From NCBI GenBank assembly GCA_021234155.1, contig JAJEKV010000032.1, forward strand, positions 4,035,835 to 4,099,834: a stretch of DNA of 64,000 bases. Direction: 5' to 3'. How positions within the stretch are numbered: the first letter of the stretch is position 1; every line of letters begins with the position of its first letter. Made by a program: the position numbers and the translations under genes. This document shows positions 12,303 through 22,740 of this stretch, piece by piece. The notes under the pieces are model-generated. The model saw only the letters and a program-made list of their open reading frames with translations, had not been told where the DNA came from and did no database searches. Origin of the DNA: Isoetes taiwanensis. Its lineage: Eukaryota > Streptophyta > Lycopodiopsida > Isoetales > Isoetaceae.

Positions 12303-14150
12303 TCAAGTGTGTGCCCGAGGATATAGCTGATCTCGCATGTCTATAACCTCCTGAAGGTATGATCCTAGCACCCGTACGGAAGCGGTGCTCAATGTTACAT
12401 GTAGCAGCCGGCCAGGCCTGACCAACTCAGCATAGCGCGTCCGGATTTGATCATATGCTGGGCAACTTTGAAGGGTATGAGATTCATCCTCTATGACTCC
12501 GATTTGGCAGTATTGACAGAGCCTGTCCTGGCATGGCTCACCAATCCATCTGCCCGTCTCAATTTGAAGATGGTGTGCCCCTGTGCGAATGGAGGCAATG
12601 AGTCTGCGCCTTTTCATAGGCAAGTGGGTAGGCAGGTAGCATTGGGGGCCTCGTTCCAATGTGGGATTTATGTGGCGCTGTTAGTGCGCTATCTTGACCT
12701 GTTCAAGGGCACTGGCATCCCAAAGCTTGCTGAGGAAGCAAGCATCAAGATATTGCCTCAAGCTATGGTGATCTGCCTCTGTTCGCACATGTATGCACCT
12801 GTGCTCCTGCACATTCCATCTAGCCAATCATTGAGCTCTCTTTTCCCTCCAGCAGGCCTTGAGGCGCTGCGGCCCCATTTCCATGATATAAGCTAGGTTA
12901 GGGAGACGAGCATCGTCCATATTGACCACCTTGCCATTAATGGAACACAGTAAGCCCATCTCTGATATGGGTATAGGAAGCCCCCGAGTCGCGGTGAGGG
13001 CTGCCCTCTGAAGAGGCAAGAATCCCCTCTCCTGCAATAGAATTTGATATGGGACTGTGGACTTCCCTAGTGCTCATACCAAGAAGGCTTTCTGCACCTG
13101 CTCCAAGTCATTCCAGGTAGCGAGGGATACTACTGGGCCCATACTTCAACCCCTATAAAAGGACAGGCTCCAGTAAGACCTTGAACATGTGTGACTGATG
13201 GGCCCAATCATACAACTCTGCTCTATGACTATTATTTTGCATTGCATATAGTGCCTTCCAGCCCGCCGTCACTCGTAGCCGTATGGATGTATCCCAGTGC
13301 ATAGTAGAAGGAAACTCTACTCCCAAATATTTGTATGTGGATGCCACTTCCACGTTCTGCCCTCAGTAAGTGAAGGAGGGGATCCTCGGCTGACGTGAGG
13401 ATGATATGAGAACCACCTTAGTCTTGGCCAGGTTGACGCGCATATCAGTCACTTGGCAGAATGTGTCCAGGGCATCGAGATGTCGTTGCATGTCTGCTGG
13501 TCTGTAAGCTAGGAGGTCCACATCATCAGCATATATTAACTGCCTAATGATCTGGTGCAGAAGATGAGCTCCGTCGCCCCCATTATCAGCAAGCCAGCTC
13601 TCCAATTGATTAATGTAAAGCCCAAACAATGTTGGGGAGAGAGGGCATATCCCTGACGAACCCCAATACTATTATCAAATGGTTGGCTTGTCGGCTGCAA
13701 CTGACCCGACCATCTTTCATATAGCCTGTATACTACATTCTGCAAATCTACAGGAACCTCCAGTTGTCGCAATCTTGGCCATAGTTTTTCCCGAGCCACA
13801 GTGTCAAACGCCTTCGCAAAATCCACGAAGCAACAATATAGATGATCCTGACGGTGGTTCCTGCTGTCTTCAACCAGAGTTCGCAACATGAAGATGTGGT
13901 CAATGGTTGAGTGTCAGGGTCTGAATCCTGCTTGGGTGAGGGCCCGCACCTCTGTTGCCTCTGCCCAGCCCGTCAACTGATGCTCGAGAATCCCAGCAAG
14001 CAGTTTTGCAAACACCGAACTGACCATGATTGTTCGGTAATTGGCTGGGCAGTGCGGGTCACCTGCCTTATAGATGGGAGAGTATATGGATGCAATAGCC
14101 TATTAGAGGGACTAGACGATAACGGTATACCATTTTGTCCTTGAGAAATT
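12303..14150 (-). pseudogene. LINE reverse transcriptase and C-terminal domain, broken
   Basis: Starting near 14100, the minus strand reads YKAGDPHCPANYRTIMVSSV, FAKLLAGILEHQLTGWAEAT and QAGFRP, then a TGA stop, then HSTIDHIFMLRTLVEDSRN. Next is YCCFVDFAKAFDTVAREKLW with the catalytic D of motif A, then GVRQGYALSP and LIYADDVDLLAY with the catalytic YADD. VNLAKTKVVLISSS follows, then the distal frame ending with CQYCQIGVIEDESHTLQSC near 12440-12490. All catalytic residues are present, but at least one stop and three frameshifts make the copy inactive. It is better preserved in the core than the 7.8-kb LINE. Confidence 0.85.
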
Positions 14151-14160
14151 TGAACGGTTG

Positions 14161-14880
14161 AGTAGAATCACTTGCATAGCAGTACTTCAGATGCTAAATT
14201 GATCTGACATTTTACTTGATTCTGGTGGAATGGTTTCCTAGCTTTAGAGCTGTTGATTAGCAAGGAGACAATTTGGCAATAGACTATTGGAAGGAAAGAA
14301 AGAGCATTGTATATAAAATGTTGGCTCATGGCTGGCTTCCGGTGAAATTGTGCTCTATTAAAAGTGCAGTGCTTTTCTAACAAATGTGTTTCCAGTTGGA
14401 CTCTTTGGAATGGTTTATTTTTTTCGTGAATGTTTGTTGATTCCTTGGTTTTTGTGCTCCTTTTGGGATTTTCTTGCTACCTACAGCAAATTCATTTGAT
14501 TCGACCTCATTAATTAGAACAACATGTTTGCTATGTCTCTTATATATTATTTGCAGATACAATAATGCCAAAAAGTGCAGATATAACGATGCCAAAAATA
14601 CAAATATCATAAATCAAGAAACCACTTAAAATTTTCTAGTGTTCTCAATCTTACTATAATTGGACGTTTGCCATCAACATTGACCTTAAATATAATGTAT
14701 CATTGGGTCAAACAAGCCCAAAGTGAACATATGTAAAAATGCAGAACGCTCATATTGCATTGAGACTATTGTTTTATTGTTTCTCTTAAATTGCTATATC
14801 AACAACAATTAGAAAGTGATTAGAGAGTTCGTCTTTCTGAGCATGACATACTTAATAGCAATTGTGGGAGGAATAAAATG
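14161..14880. other. Intergenic, nothing recognised
   Basis: AT-rich DNA with no supported gene on either strand. Confidence 0.5.
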
Positions 14881-14887
14881 AAACAAG

Positions 14888-15460
14888 TGTTAGAATATTG
14901 AGTATTGGACTTGTAAAATATGATAAACATGCATTAGATTGCATGCATGTACATGCATATACGCATGCACGCACGTGATTGCATGTACAACACTTGTATA
15001 GTATGCATATGCATTGAGATTTATTCATTTTATATATATTGGATGTGAATAAAAGAGAAAGTGTCTTGGTTTGTTGAAGGATTTGCAAAATCTTAAAAAA
15101 ACTCTAAGATTTTTGAAGATTTTCTTAGATTCCCTTAGATATTATGAAGATTCCCTTAGATTCAACTAGATTTTAAGAGATTCCCTTAGACTTGTAAATA
15201 TTTTTCTAGATTCTCTTACAATTTATGAGATTTCCTCTACCTATTCTCAACCTGGTATTAGAGCCATGGTCCCAAGTAGAAGGTGCTTAACTGCATCGGG
15301 ATAGTCCCCAGTGGTGTAGGGGTGAGAATGAGTAAAGCTTGGCTAGTGGAAAGACCAACTCTCGCAGTGGTAGAGTTGCCTGAGGAGGGGAGCATGTGGA
15401 TTGTGGTGAAGGCTAGAATGGATTGGTGTGCCCATTAAGGGGGAATGTTGGAATGTTGGA
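14888..15460 (+). mobile_element. TRIM-like LTR element: LTR, tRNA-Met-type PBS, short interior, second LTR start
   Basis: A candidate LTR runs from TGTTAGAATATTGAGTATTG (14888) to CTCA at 15248. Three bases later comes TGGTATTAGAGCC (15252-15264), the primer-binding site typical of plant elements primed by initiator tRNA-Met. Only about 195 bp follow before a purine tract (AAGGGGGAA, 15437-15445) and TGTTGGAATGTTGGAGTATG at 15446. The first 20 bases of that copy resemble the LTR start. No protein fits in the interior, which suggests a terminal-repeat retrotransposon in miniature or an internally deleted element. The second LTR diverges quickly, so its right end and target duplication are not found. 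The LTR carries many GATTCCCTTAGATT-like short repeats. Confidence 0.55.
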
Positions 15461-15521
15461 GTATGTGTAATGGGCACACATGAAGAATGACTTAATAGAG
15501 GAATGCCGAAAGCCCATCAAA

Positions 15522-15592
15522 GGATTGGTAGCTTAGTGGTAGAGTACTTGGCTTGTAAGCAAGAAGTCTTGTGTTTGATCCTCAGCCTGTCC
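15522..15592 (+). pseudogene. tRNA-like sequence (tRNA-Thr(TGT)-like), degraded
   Basis: The 71 nt fold as a tRNA. Acceptor GGATTGG/CCTGTCC pairs at six of seven positions, counting one G-U. D arm GCTT/GAGT pairs with wobbles. Anticodon arm CTTGG-CTTGTAA-GCAAG has four pairs and anticodon TGT. T arm is TTGTG-TTTGATC-CTCAG. The A box (TAGCTTAGTGGTAGAGTAC) and B box (TGTTTGATCC) are recognisable. Mismatches in three stems argue against a working tRNA. It is either a tRNA pseudogene or the head of a tRNA-derived SINE. Confidence 0.5.
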
Positions 15593-15679
15593 ACCCAATC
15601 ATAGGAGGCTCATTTCTTAACACCAAGTGCATGTTATGTGTCAGATTGTGAAGATTCCTTCTTCAATCTTGGTAGCCCG

Positions 15680-15839
15680 TTTTTTTCTTCTTCTTTGGTT
15701 CAGTTGATCTTCCTTCTTCAATGTTTGGGTTGGTGCTACAGAGATGGTGCCATTCTTGCAAAGTATTGAGAGTGAGGCTTGGCGTAGTGCTACTATAGCC
15801 TTAGCCCCCCTTTTTTTTTCTTCTTTGGTTCAGTTGATC
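15680..15839. repeat. Direct repeat of a T-rich 29-bp motif, 131 bp apart
   Basis: TTCTTCTTTGGTTCAGTTGATC, preceded by a T run, occurs at 15680-15709 and 15811-15839. The segment between could be an insertion flanked by its target duplication, or a local duplication. No terminal motif decides this. Confidence 0.5.
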
Positions 15840-15939
15840 AGATATTAACTGTCACATTTATTGGACGAAACCAAATCACACGCTCCAGACCTGATAGTTA
15901 ATCGTCACATTAACTGCTACCTTGTGTTCTTTTGTAAAG

Positions 15940-16447
15940 CCTTAAAGGAGCTTCCCAGTTTGGTTGCAATGCGCAATACATGCCTATGTCTCAAAAGTGC
16001 TATATGAACTTTGTTCCATATCAAATAATGAAATATTAATGAATGGCTGCATACTGGCTCTCGCCTCGAATAAACCACAATAAATGATATAGCACATCTT
16101 CTACATGCAGCTAAATTGGCAAAATGAAGCCGGACATGTAAAATCCATGGGAAGCAAGAGGGCGCATTTACAATAGTAGGATGATGTCGATGATGCATCT
16201 AATAATTTCCACAAATAAAATCGAAATCTAATCTCAAATCTTTTTCTTTGGAACAATAATCTCATAACATCTTTATGATCTGTAAAAGTAGCATTCTATT
16301 TTACCTTTGGGTACATAATACAATGGTGTGTTCATAGCAAACAAAAACAGGCCTGGATTAAACATTGTCTAGGCTGGAGTGCATAACTAAATGGTTTTTG
16401 CCATTGTTGCGTGCTGCTCACCTTATCTGCAAGAAGAGCCATCTTCC
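15940..16447. repeat. Segmental duplication, copy A (uninterrupted)
   Basis: About 500 bp align with 16786-17221 plus 18764-18852 on the same strand. Shared blocks include TTGCAATGCGCAATA, GAACAATAATCTCATAACAT and GTAGCATTCTATTTT. Copy A lacks the solo LTR and so serves as its empty site. On the minus strand both copies have AAGGTAAAA-type junctions that could be old splice donors, but no protein family is recognised. Confidence 0.8.
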
Positions 16448-16785
16448 CTTAATACAGCATAAATGCAAGCTTCAAAATCTTGAAAATTTTATTAAGAGAT
16501 GTTTCTTACGATTCAAACCTCATCCTACTTAAAATCAAAACCTCACCTCTGAATCTCCAGGTATGAAGGATAACCCGGACTTTGCTTTGAGCATGCAACA
16601 CAAAGTGAAGTCCTTTGGATTCACGAATTGAAAACCGAATAGCACTTCACCAATTTGACGGTTGGAGTCTTTTAGCGGCTCGAATACACGCCTTTGGATA
16701 TAAATCTGGCACTATATTTATTTTGAATAATGTAGTACATGCTTCTATTTTGCATCCAGATCAATGGGCGTCGCATTGCAATGCT

Positions 16786-18852
16786 CTTGAGTGAGCTTTC
16801 CAACTTGGTTTGCAATGCGCAATATATGCCTACATCTTTTAAGTGCCATATTAACTATTTTTCCATGTCAAATAAAGAAACATCAATGTATGGCTCCATA
16901 CTGGCTCCAGCCTCAAGTAGAACCACAATGAAGCCCATCAATGAGGAGTTCGAATAGCACATCAACATGCAACTGAATTAGGCAAAATGAAGCCCATTCC
17001 ATGTGCAATACATGAAAAGCAAAGGGGCAAATTTACAGTAGTAGATTTTACAGGATGATGCATCTGTCATCATCTGCACAAATAAAATCTAACCGAAGAT
17101 CTTTTATCCGAGAACAATAATCTCATAACATCTTTACGATCTGTAAAAGTAGCATTCTATTTTTACCTTGAGGCATATAATCCAATGTTGTGTTCATAGC
17201 AAACACAAAAAATGCCTAGATTGTGACGTCCCCTACTCATATACGGTGCTCTCACCGTATACAAACAGGAGTTCATCCCCCATACCAGCTCCACACTGAT
17301 ACAGGGCCCTCCACGTATCACTGCAACCTTGATGAGTTCCAGTGGGAAGAATGAAGGGGTCATTTACCCTGTCTCCCTCAGGGTCGACCTAGCTGCGGAA
17401 GCGTAAACATAAATGTCAGTATACAACATCAATATCACATACCACCTCGTAGGGTGGCTCATCACACATCTGCATAAACAATGATCAGTACATCACATGG
17501 AAAATCCTACCCAAGGCTCAGACTCAAAGGAATGACTGACGGCTTGGGTCTCCAGAGTTCGTTGCAGACAGAATTCATGGCAATGGATTTGGCTGGCATG
17601 AGAACATGGCTTAGGGTTGTCCACTCCATCCGCCCCTCCTGTGCACACTTTGCAGAGTAGGCTGAAAAGTGTTGGGACCTGACTGTAGCCCTCCGGATGC
17701 GTAGCCAAAGGGGCTACTCCTGGGTTGCATCTCCCCAGTTCCGAGATCTACATGCTGACTCAAGGTGACTAGAGGGCCACTGCCCTTATTTGACTTGAAC
17801 CCACTGGAGAGTGACGCATCACTCCACGGGTGTCGAGTCCATGCCTTGCCCACACGCAGTGGCAAGCCATTAGACCTAGTCCACAATGATCCCCGGTAGA
17901 CTTTACACACCAGAGGGATCGTTCAAGAGTCAGAACACGAACCTCTTTATAAGCCAGTCTGGCCCCTTCACCCACAACCAGGTGTGGCTCCTGTGCACAG
18001 GCCGAATCTACAGTGTGCTAGAGAGGCTAATCTAGGAGCATCAACTACCAAGCTTTAGGGTCTCTACCCTTCTTCCCAATACAAGGAGTTCACAGAGATA
18101 CATCATCCATATACATCACAGAAGAACTAAAGAACTAAATCTAATCTACATCATAGAGTTAGGTTCTTTAGTTAGTGTCTGGTGTCTGGGAATCTAAATG
18201 GCTGCTATGGGCGATTTAATATGCTAAACCTACTGATACAATGACTGGAAGACGGTTTAGGCTATTAAATCGACTAAATACCTGATCCTTGGCTCGCTCC
18301 TCCTGCCCTGAATTCGACCATCCTGCTGAACTGCTTGAAGATGGAGCTAACAAGGAAAACTAATGGTGCAATTCGCTCAGCTTGACCCCGCGAGCAAAAC
18401 AGATCTCTAAAACCCTATGGACGAAAATGGCAAGTTAGGGTTTTCTTAACCTAGATAGACAAGGGGTTAGGGCTAGGGTTTCCAATTATCCCTTTAAGCA
18501 TGTGGGATAATTGGGTATGGCCCACTTGCCTTTAATGGCTAGGTGGCATAAAGGTATCCACATGGGAAAATGTGCACCTTGATAAATGTGCACATTGGTA
18601 AATGTGCACATTAATAAATGCACATACCTTGCAAGTTGCCCCCTAGGGGCTACCCGCTTGGCTACACGTCGGCGTACACGTCAGTCGGGGTGGCGTGTAC
18701 GCGTGACGAGGCAGTACAGTATACGTCCTGGGACCGTATATTGTGCTGGAACGTCACATAGATTCAACATAGCCTAGGCTGGAGTGCATAACTAAATAAT
18801 TTTTGCCATTGTTGCATGTTGCTCCAACCTATCTGCAAACAGAGCCATCTTT
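16786..18852. repeat. Segmental duplication, copy B, interrupted by a solo LTR
   Basis: The second copy of the 0.5-kb duplicated segment. Homology runs to 17221, is broken by the 1537-bp LTR, and resumes at 18764 with GATTCAACATAGCCTAGGCT. The duplication is therefore older than the LTR insertion. Confidence 0.8.
17222..18758. mobile_element. Solo LTR of a retrotransposon, 1537 bp, with TAGAT target duplication
   Basis: The ends are TGTGACGTCCC and GGAACGTCACA, an 11-bp inverted repeat with one mismatch and TG...CA termini. The flanks are TAGAT at 17217-17221 and TAGAT at 18759-18763, a 5-bp target duplication. The homologous copy A (about 16350) has no insert. No second LTR or internal domain exists, so it is a solo LTR left by LTR-LTR recombination. 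TGTGACGTCC ends are common among Ty3/gypsy elements, so that superfamily is likely but unproven. Inside are a perfect hairpin (ATACGGTGCTCTCACCGTAT, 17241-17260) and an array of about 17-bp TAAATGTGCACATT units at 18581-18622. Orientation is not settled. Confidence 0.88.
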
Positions 18853-19765
18853 AGATTGAAGATGGCATACTACCTACCCAATAATGAACTCTTATATAAA
18901 AAAGAACAGATGTAAAAGAACGTACTCAATATTTGGCTACCCATAAACTCTGCCAAGAATAAGCTATAAGACATTTAACAAGGCCAGAGACATTTGATAT
19001 AGGAAGCGCGATGACGATAATATAACATGCAAGGAAGAAATGACGAAATCCAAAGAGAAAAGATAAAGTTATAAATCCATGTGTGGATGGTAAATTTGTA
19101 TGCTAGCTATATAATCATGAATGTCTGTTGGCGAAGCAACATGCTTTAAAAGAATAATCATGGTTAAAATTGCAGCACAGTAACAAAAAGTAAAAAAAAA
19201 ATCTATAGATGATCTAAACCCAGAACCATCATAGAGACTTCATAGAAACTCCAAAATCTAGAACCATGACAAAAAAGTAGTGTTGGCATTCCCTCTGAAT
19301 ATCTTGGTTATGAAATGATGCAGGACCATTGGACTATTTTGAAAGCCCCATGCGTCCCCAACAAGCATAAAAAGAGCAACAATAGCCTAAACAGTAAAAG
19401 GATCTGCCCTGCACAAAATATTGACAAAAGAGAATGTCAACATTGGTTGAGAAGCTCCCCAAGTGAAACTACATATTTTATTAGATTTTCCTAGAAAGGA
19501 GAGGCTAATGATAATGATGAAGCAGAAACAATATCCTAAATGGATCAGCTATATAGAGGCATGATAATGCAAGGCATAATAAGAAGAAATCAAAGCTTAG
19601 CATGCATTGTCTTCTATTTACTACACCTGTCTTGGAACAAATCCATCATAATAGCTCAAGAATGAATAGCTCAATCCGAGTGGGTGCATGGCAAGATGTC
19701 CATAAGCTTCATAATCGTGCCGAAAAATAAACAATCCCAACGTCAAAAGCCTTTCATCACCCCTG
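18853..19765. other. Intergenic, nothing recognised
   Basis: A-rich sequence without coding character, and no repeats seen. Confidence 0.45.
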
Positions 19766-20060
19766 TTATTTCAACATTTCCAATTCACTCTTGAAATCAT
19801 ATGTGCCTGAACCGAAATCAGAAATTTTATGCCTTCCATCCAAAGTGTTGTGCAAGATGGAAAGCTCATGACGTGAAGAAGTTGCAACATCCAGTCTGTT
19901 AACTATTTCTTCCTCAAAAAGGATTCTATTTTGCCTCTTGTACACTTTTAAAGCAACAACTAATCCATTCTTCTTTTCTTCTTCCTTAAAACACATCGTT
20001 TTCAAATTTAATCTAGCATAAAGGATAGTATGCTTTGGAAGCAACTTAAGAGTGCCTAAA
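19766..20060 (-). pseudogene. Exon-like open frame of unrecognised gene
   Basis: The minus strand has a 98-codon open stretch preceded by an acceptor-like ATTTTAG. It starts GTLKLLPKHTILYARLNLKT and ends KISDFGSGTYDFKSELEMLK followed by TAA. Composition looks protein-like, mixed and charged. DFG resembles the kinase motif, but no other kinase block is present, so I do not call a kinase. It could be a terminal exon or a relic. A second possible minus exon lies at 20449-20540, beginning VSRDCVFEKHKQLQQTDGDG, with TTGTAG before it and GTATAG after it. Confidence 0.35.
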
Positions 20061-20799
20061 ATCTATTTGACATAATAAATTTGCTGCTATTCTAGAAAAA
20101 AAAGATTGAAGACTACCCACAAAAATGAGCATACCTTACAATTGACATCCATCTAACTCCAGATGTCTGATACGATGATGGAAGACTATCCAGAATTGAT
20201 GGGAAAAATTATATTGAAATGTTTGCACCGAGAAGCCTTGGCATGGTTACTCCTGCTCAATCAAATGCCATACAATCATGATAAAAGTAATCCTTTAAAC
20301 GGGCATTAAGAAGATAAATCTCACCTGCAATAAGCAATCAGGCATCTGTGTATAAAATTTTTTGCATGCGCCCAAGCTATCTATACACAATCCGTGTTGG
20401 GGAGACAAATCTCTAGAGCACTCTTTCATCCTCCTTCCTATACCTGCCGAATACATGAAAATGCAACCCGCACAGCCATCCCCATCCGTCTGTTGCAGCT
20501 GCTTATGCTTTTCAAATACACAATCTCTTGATACCTACAATTCGATCCCATAAAAGAAAGTTGGAGGAAGACTGCATGAGACTGGCAAAACAAAATTGAA
20601 TAGATGTCGAACCCGAAACTCCTACTCAAAATCATACCTAAAATTGGCCCTGTTTGCAGTGCGCCTCCACGGTGAACAATTAGGGCTACTTACAGTCCAT
20701 AACTTAGAAATCTTATCTCAAAAATTATTTTCCACTAGAAACCTAACCTAAATCGAAAAAGGAATGAAACTCTAAAACCATAAATTATTTTTTTTCGAT

Positions 20800-20925
20800 T
20801 TTTAGATAATCGAAATTTTTTTCCGGCGACTAAACCCTTCAAAATCTTAGGAAATGTGACTAAGAAAAATTCCAAAAACCTTTTTAGCCAAACCGAAAAA
20901 TCCCAAATTAAAAGGGTTGACATAT
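20800..20925. repeat. Dispersed leader-like repeat, copy 1 (copy 2 at 54600-54715)
   Basis: The blocks TTTTCCGGCG-CTA, ACCTTAGGAAAT-like, AAAAATTCCAA and CCAAACCGAAAAATCCCAAA recur in the same order near 54.6 kb. Both copies lie just upstream of minus-strand exon-like segments, so they may derive from a common 5' leader or promoter. Confidence 0.55.
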
Positions 20926-20936
20926 ACAATTATATA

Positions 20937-21190
20937 AGCACCCCCCTTGTATCCAGTGTTCCAATATTTTGAGGTGGAGCCGTCTGGGCCGTCCAGATCT
21001 GAGATCGACGGCCCGAATTGAACCACCACTTAAGCTCCCCCCTTATCCAGTGGTCCAGTATTTGAGGTGTCACTGTCTGGGCCATCCAGATTTGAGATCG
21101 ACTGCTAAGACAGTGCCACGTCAATCCACCCCAAGGAGCCCCCTTGTGGATGGGGATTGAAGTGTCGCCGCCTGGGTCGTCGCATGTGCC
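20937..21190. repeat. Imperfect tandem repeat, about 100-bp unit, 2.5 copies
   Basis: Units start near 20937, 21034 and 21135. Each has a CCCCCCTT-ATCCAG-type start, TATTTTGAGGTG, then CTGGGCCGTCCAGATCTGAG and ATCGAC. The third is partial. The GC content is higher than the surroundings. Confidence 0.75.
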
Positions 21191-21194
21191 ACCA

Positions 21195-22365
21195 ACAACT
21201 CACAGTAGTTCTAGTATGTGCAAAATGGTGAAAATGAAATAGAGATCGTACGGTCTCCAATGCAGTAAGCAATCCTCTGAGAAATGGAGAAGCATTAGGG
21301 TATATTGTTAGTAGGTAAAACAGAGCGAAGTGGCCTAACAGATGGAGACCCAAAAGAGATGCACATTTGCATAGACTGATACACAAGGCAGGAGCTTGTG
21401 GACTTGTCCACATTATTCAAAATCCTCCAAATAAACTTAGAAATCATCATCTTACTCTGCAAAAAAAAAAATTGATCATCCCAAGACTGCGAAAACGCTT
21501 TGTCAACATGCACTTTGCCCAACTGACTTTGACATCAGCGACCTCCTCTGTTTCCTTTTCCCCTAGCGCCCCCGCGACAAATGAAGTTCCTGACAACTCT
21601 GAGATAATGCGTTGGACTTTTGACTGTGGAGCCAACATGAATGATCACTGCCTCCCAAGTATCTTCAGATGAGATATGAACACTTATAGGGATACCGAGA
21701 AGTTTGGTTGCTTTATCATGGGGAAGGTACACATGGTGAAACTGGAGAGTCTAATGCCCATAGTGCTGTACACTTCTGCCAATCAACTAAAATACTAGAT
21801 GCCAGGGAAAAAGAAGGAAATGGCATTCTGCAAATTTTGCTCATCTACCCTCAAGAAAAGGAAAGTGCCGTCCGCATATTAATTACGAATCTCCTGTCAT
21901 CCATTGTTCATAGGAAGTCCATGCCTGGCTAAAATTTGAACTCTCTTTCTAATGAAAAAGAAGGAGGATATAAGATCTGGAACATGAGCTTAAGGACCAT
22001 CAACATATTATTAGATTTCACATCATGGTGCAAATGCAGAGGCCATTCATAGCTTGCATGGCAACTTTATATCTAGTATCCCAATCAAGCAGGCTCTTCT
22101 TTTTGCCATGTAACAGGTCTTCCAAGCTTCCATTAAGTTGGGTTGGATCCTAGAATAGACAATGAAGCTCATAGCTTAAACGAGATCAGATATGCTCGAC
22201 AAAATTCAAGCCTCTGACATATAAATGTGTGTAGAATGATCGACATGCCCGATGCTCAAATGCCAAGAATAGGTTCATTTCAAGAAAAATTTGGAGCGAA
22301 TATGATTGAGACAAATCCTACACATGGAATTCAAAACCAACCATCGAAAACACCCCCAGCTTCCA
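21195..22365 (-). pseudogene. Weak L1-type LINE remnants, unclear
   Basis: Minus-strand fragments such as FFFLQSKMMISKFIWRILNN and YPNASPFLRGLLTALE resemble scattered L1 RT C-terminal sequence. The second is matched by YPNASPCLKGMFDS at 63.73-63.80 kb, so a repeat family is present at both places. No catalytic motif or boundary is visible. The rest of the stretch has nothing recognisable. Confidence 0.3.
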
Positions 22366-22370
22366 AGGAT

Positions 22371-22410
22371 AAGGAAGGAAGGAAGGAAGGAAGGAAGGAA
22401 GGAAGGAAGG
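22371..22410 (-). repeat. (GGAA)n / (CCTT)n microsatellite tail
   Basis: About ten units. On the minus strand it follows the LINE hairpin and runs into CCTTATCCTTGG. Confidence 0.9.
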
Positions 22411-22740
22411 TTCTTTTATCGTCCGCGGAGGCCAATCGGCCTATGGGACCCAAATTACACGGGTGCAGCAAGCCCGTTGCTACCCGGATTAAAAAATCCC
22501 CCCTTACGAGGGAAAACCGCCGCAAAGAACAAACGGGCCGGGTACCGTACAAATATACATATACACATGAATTCCTCGCACCTCGGTAGGGCCGGGGGCG
22601 TAGATGAGTCCGCGAAATCCAAAACCTCCCCGGAGGTAGGAGCCAAGGGATCGGCCCGACGGGCTGCACAGATCGAGTAGCTCATGCAGGGGCGCACTGT
22701 GTCGCACTAAGAGAACATAGCGAGCCCGGACCGACTATAG

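Larger units (their letters stand above)
12029..14160 (-). mobile_element. LINE, minus strand, 5'-truncated in RT, ending in (TTTC)n
   Basis: Read on the minus strand, the element begins near 14160 inside RT. It continues through the YADD motif and the C-terminal Cys/His domain. It then has a 3' UTR with an AAAACCC...GGGTTTT stem and the terminal hairpin, and ends in a 90-bp TTTC tract at 12118-12029. Coding is broken by a stop and frameshifts. It belongs to the same lineage as the 22.4-24.2 kb and 47.6-49.4 kb copies. Confidence 0.85.

Noticed and set aside
11959-12346. Open frames with KKER or FLSF repeats
   Set aside because: They translate the (GAAA)n tract of the minus-strand LINE tail.
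15522-15592. Functional tRNA-Thr gene
   Set aside because: Mismatches in the acceptor, anticodon and T stems make a working tRNA unlikely.
16786-16957. Ankyrin-repeat relic (LLEAGAS on the minus strand)
   Set aside because: One short match without a second repeat or conserved TPLH core, and not kept in the duplicate copy.
19766-20044. Protein kinase from the DFG triplet
   Set aside because: No glycine loop, VAIK, HRD or APE motif is nearby. A single triplet is not enough.
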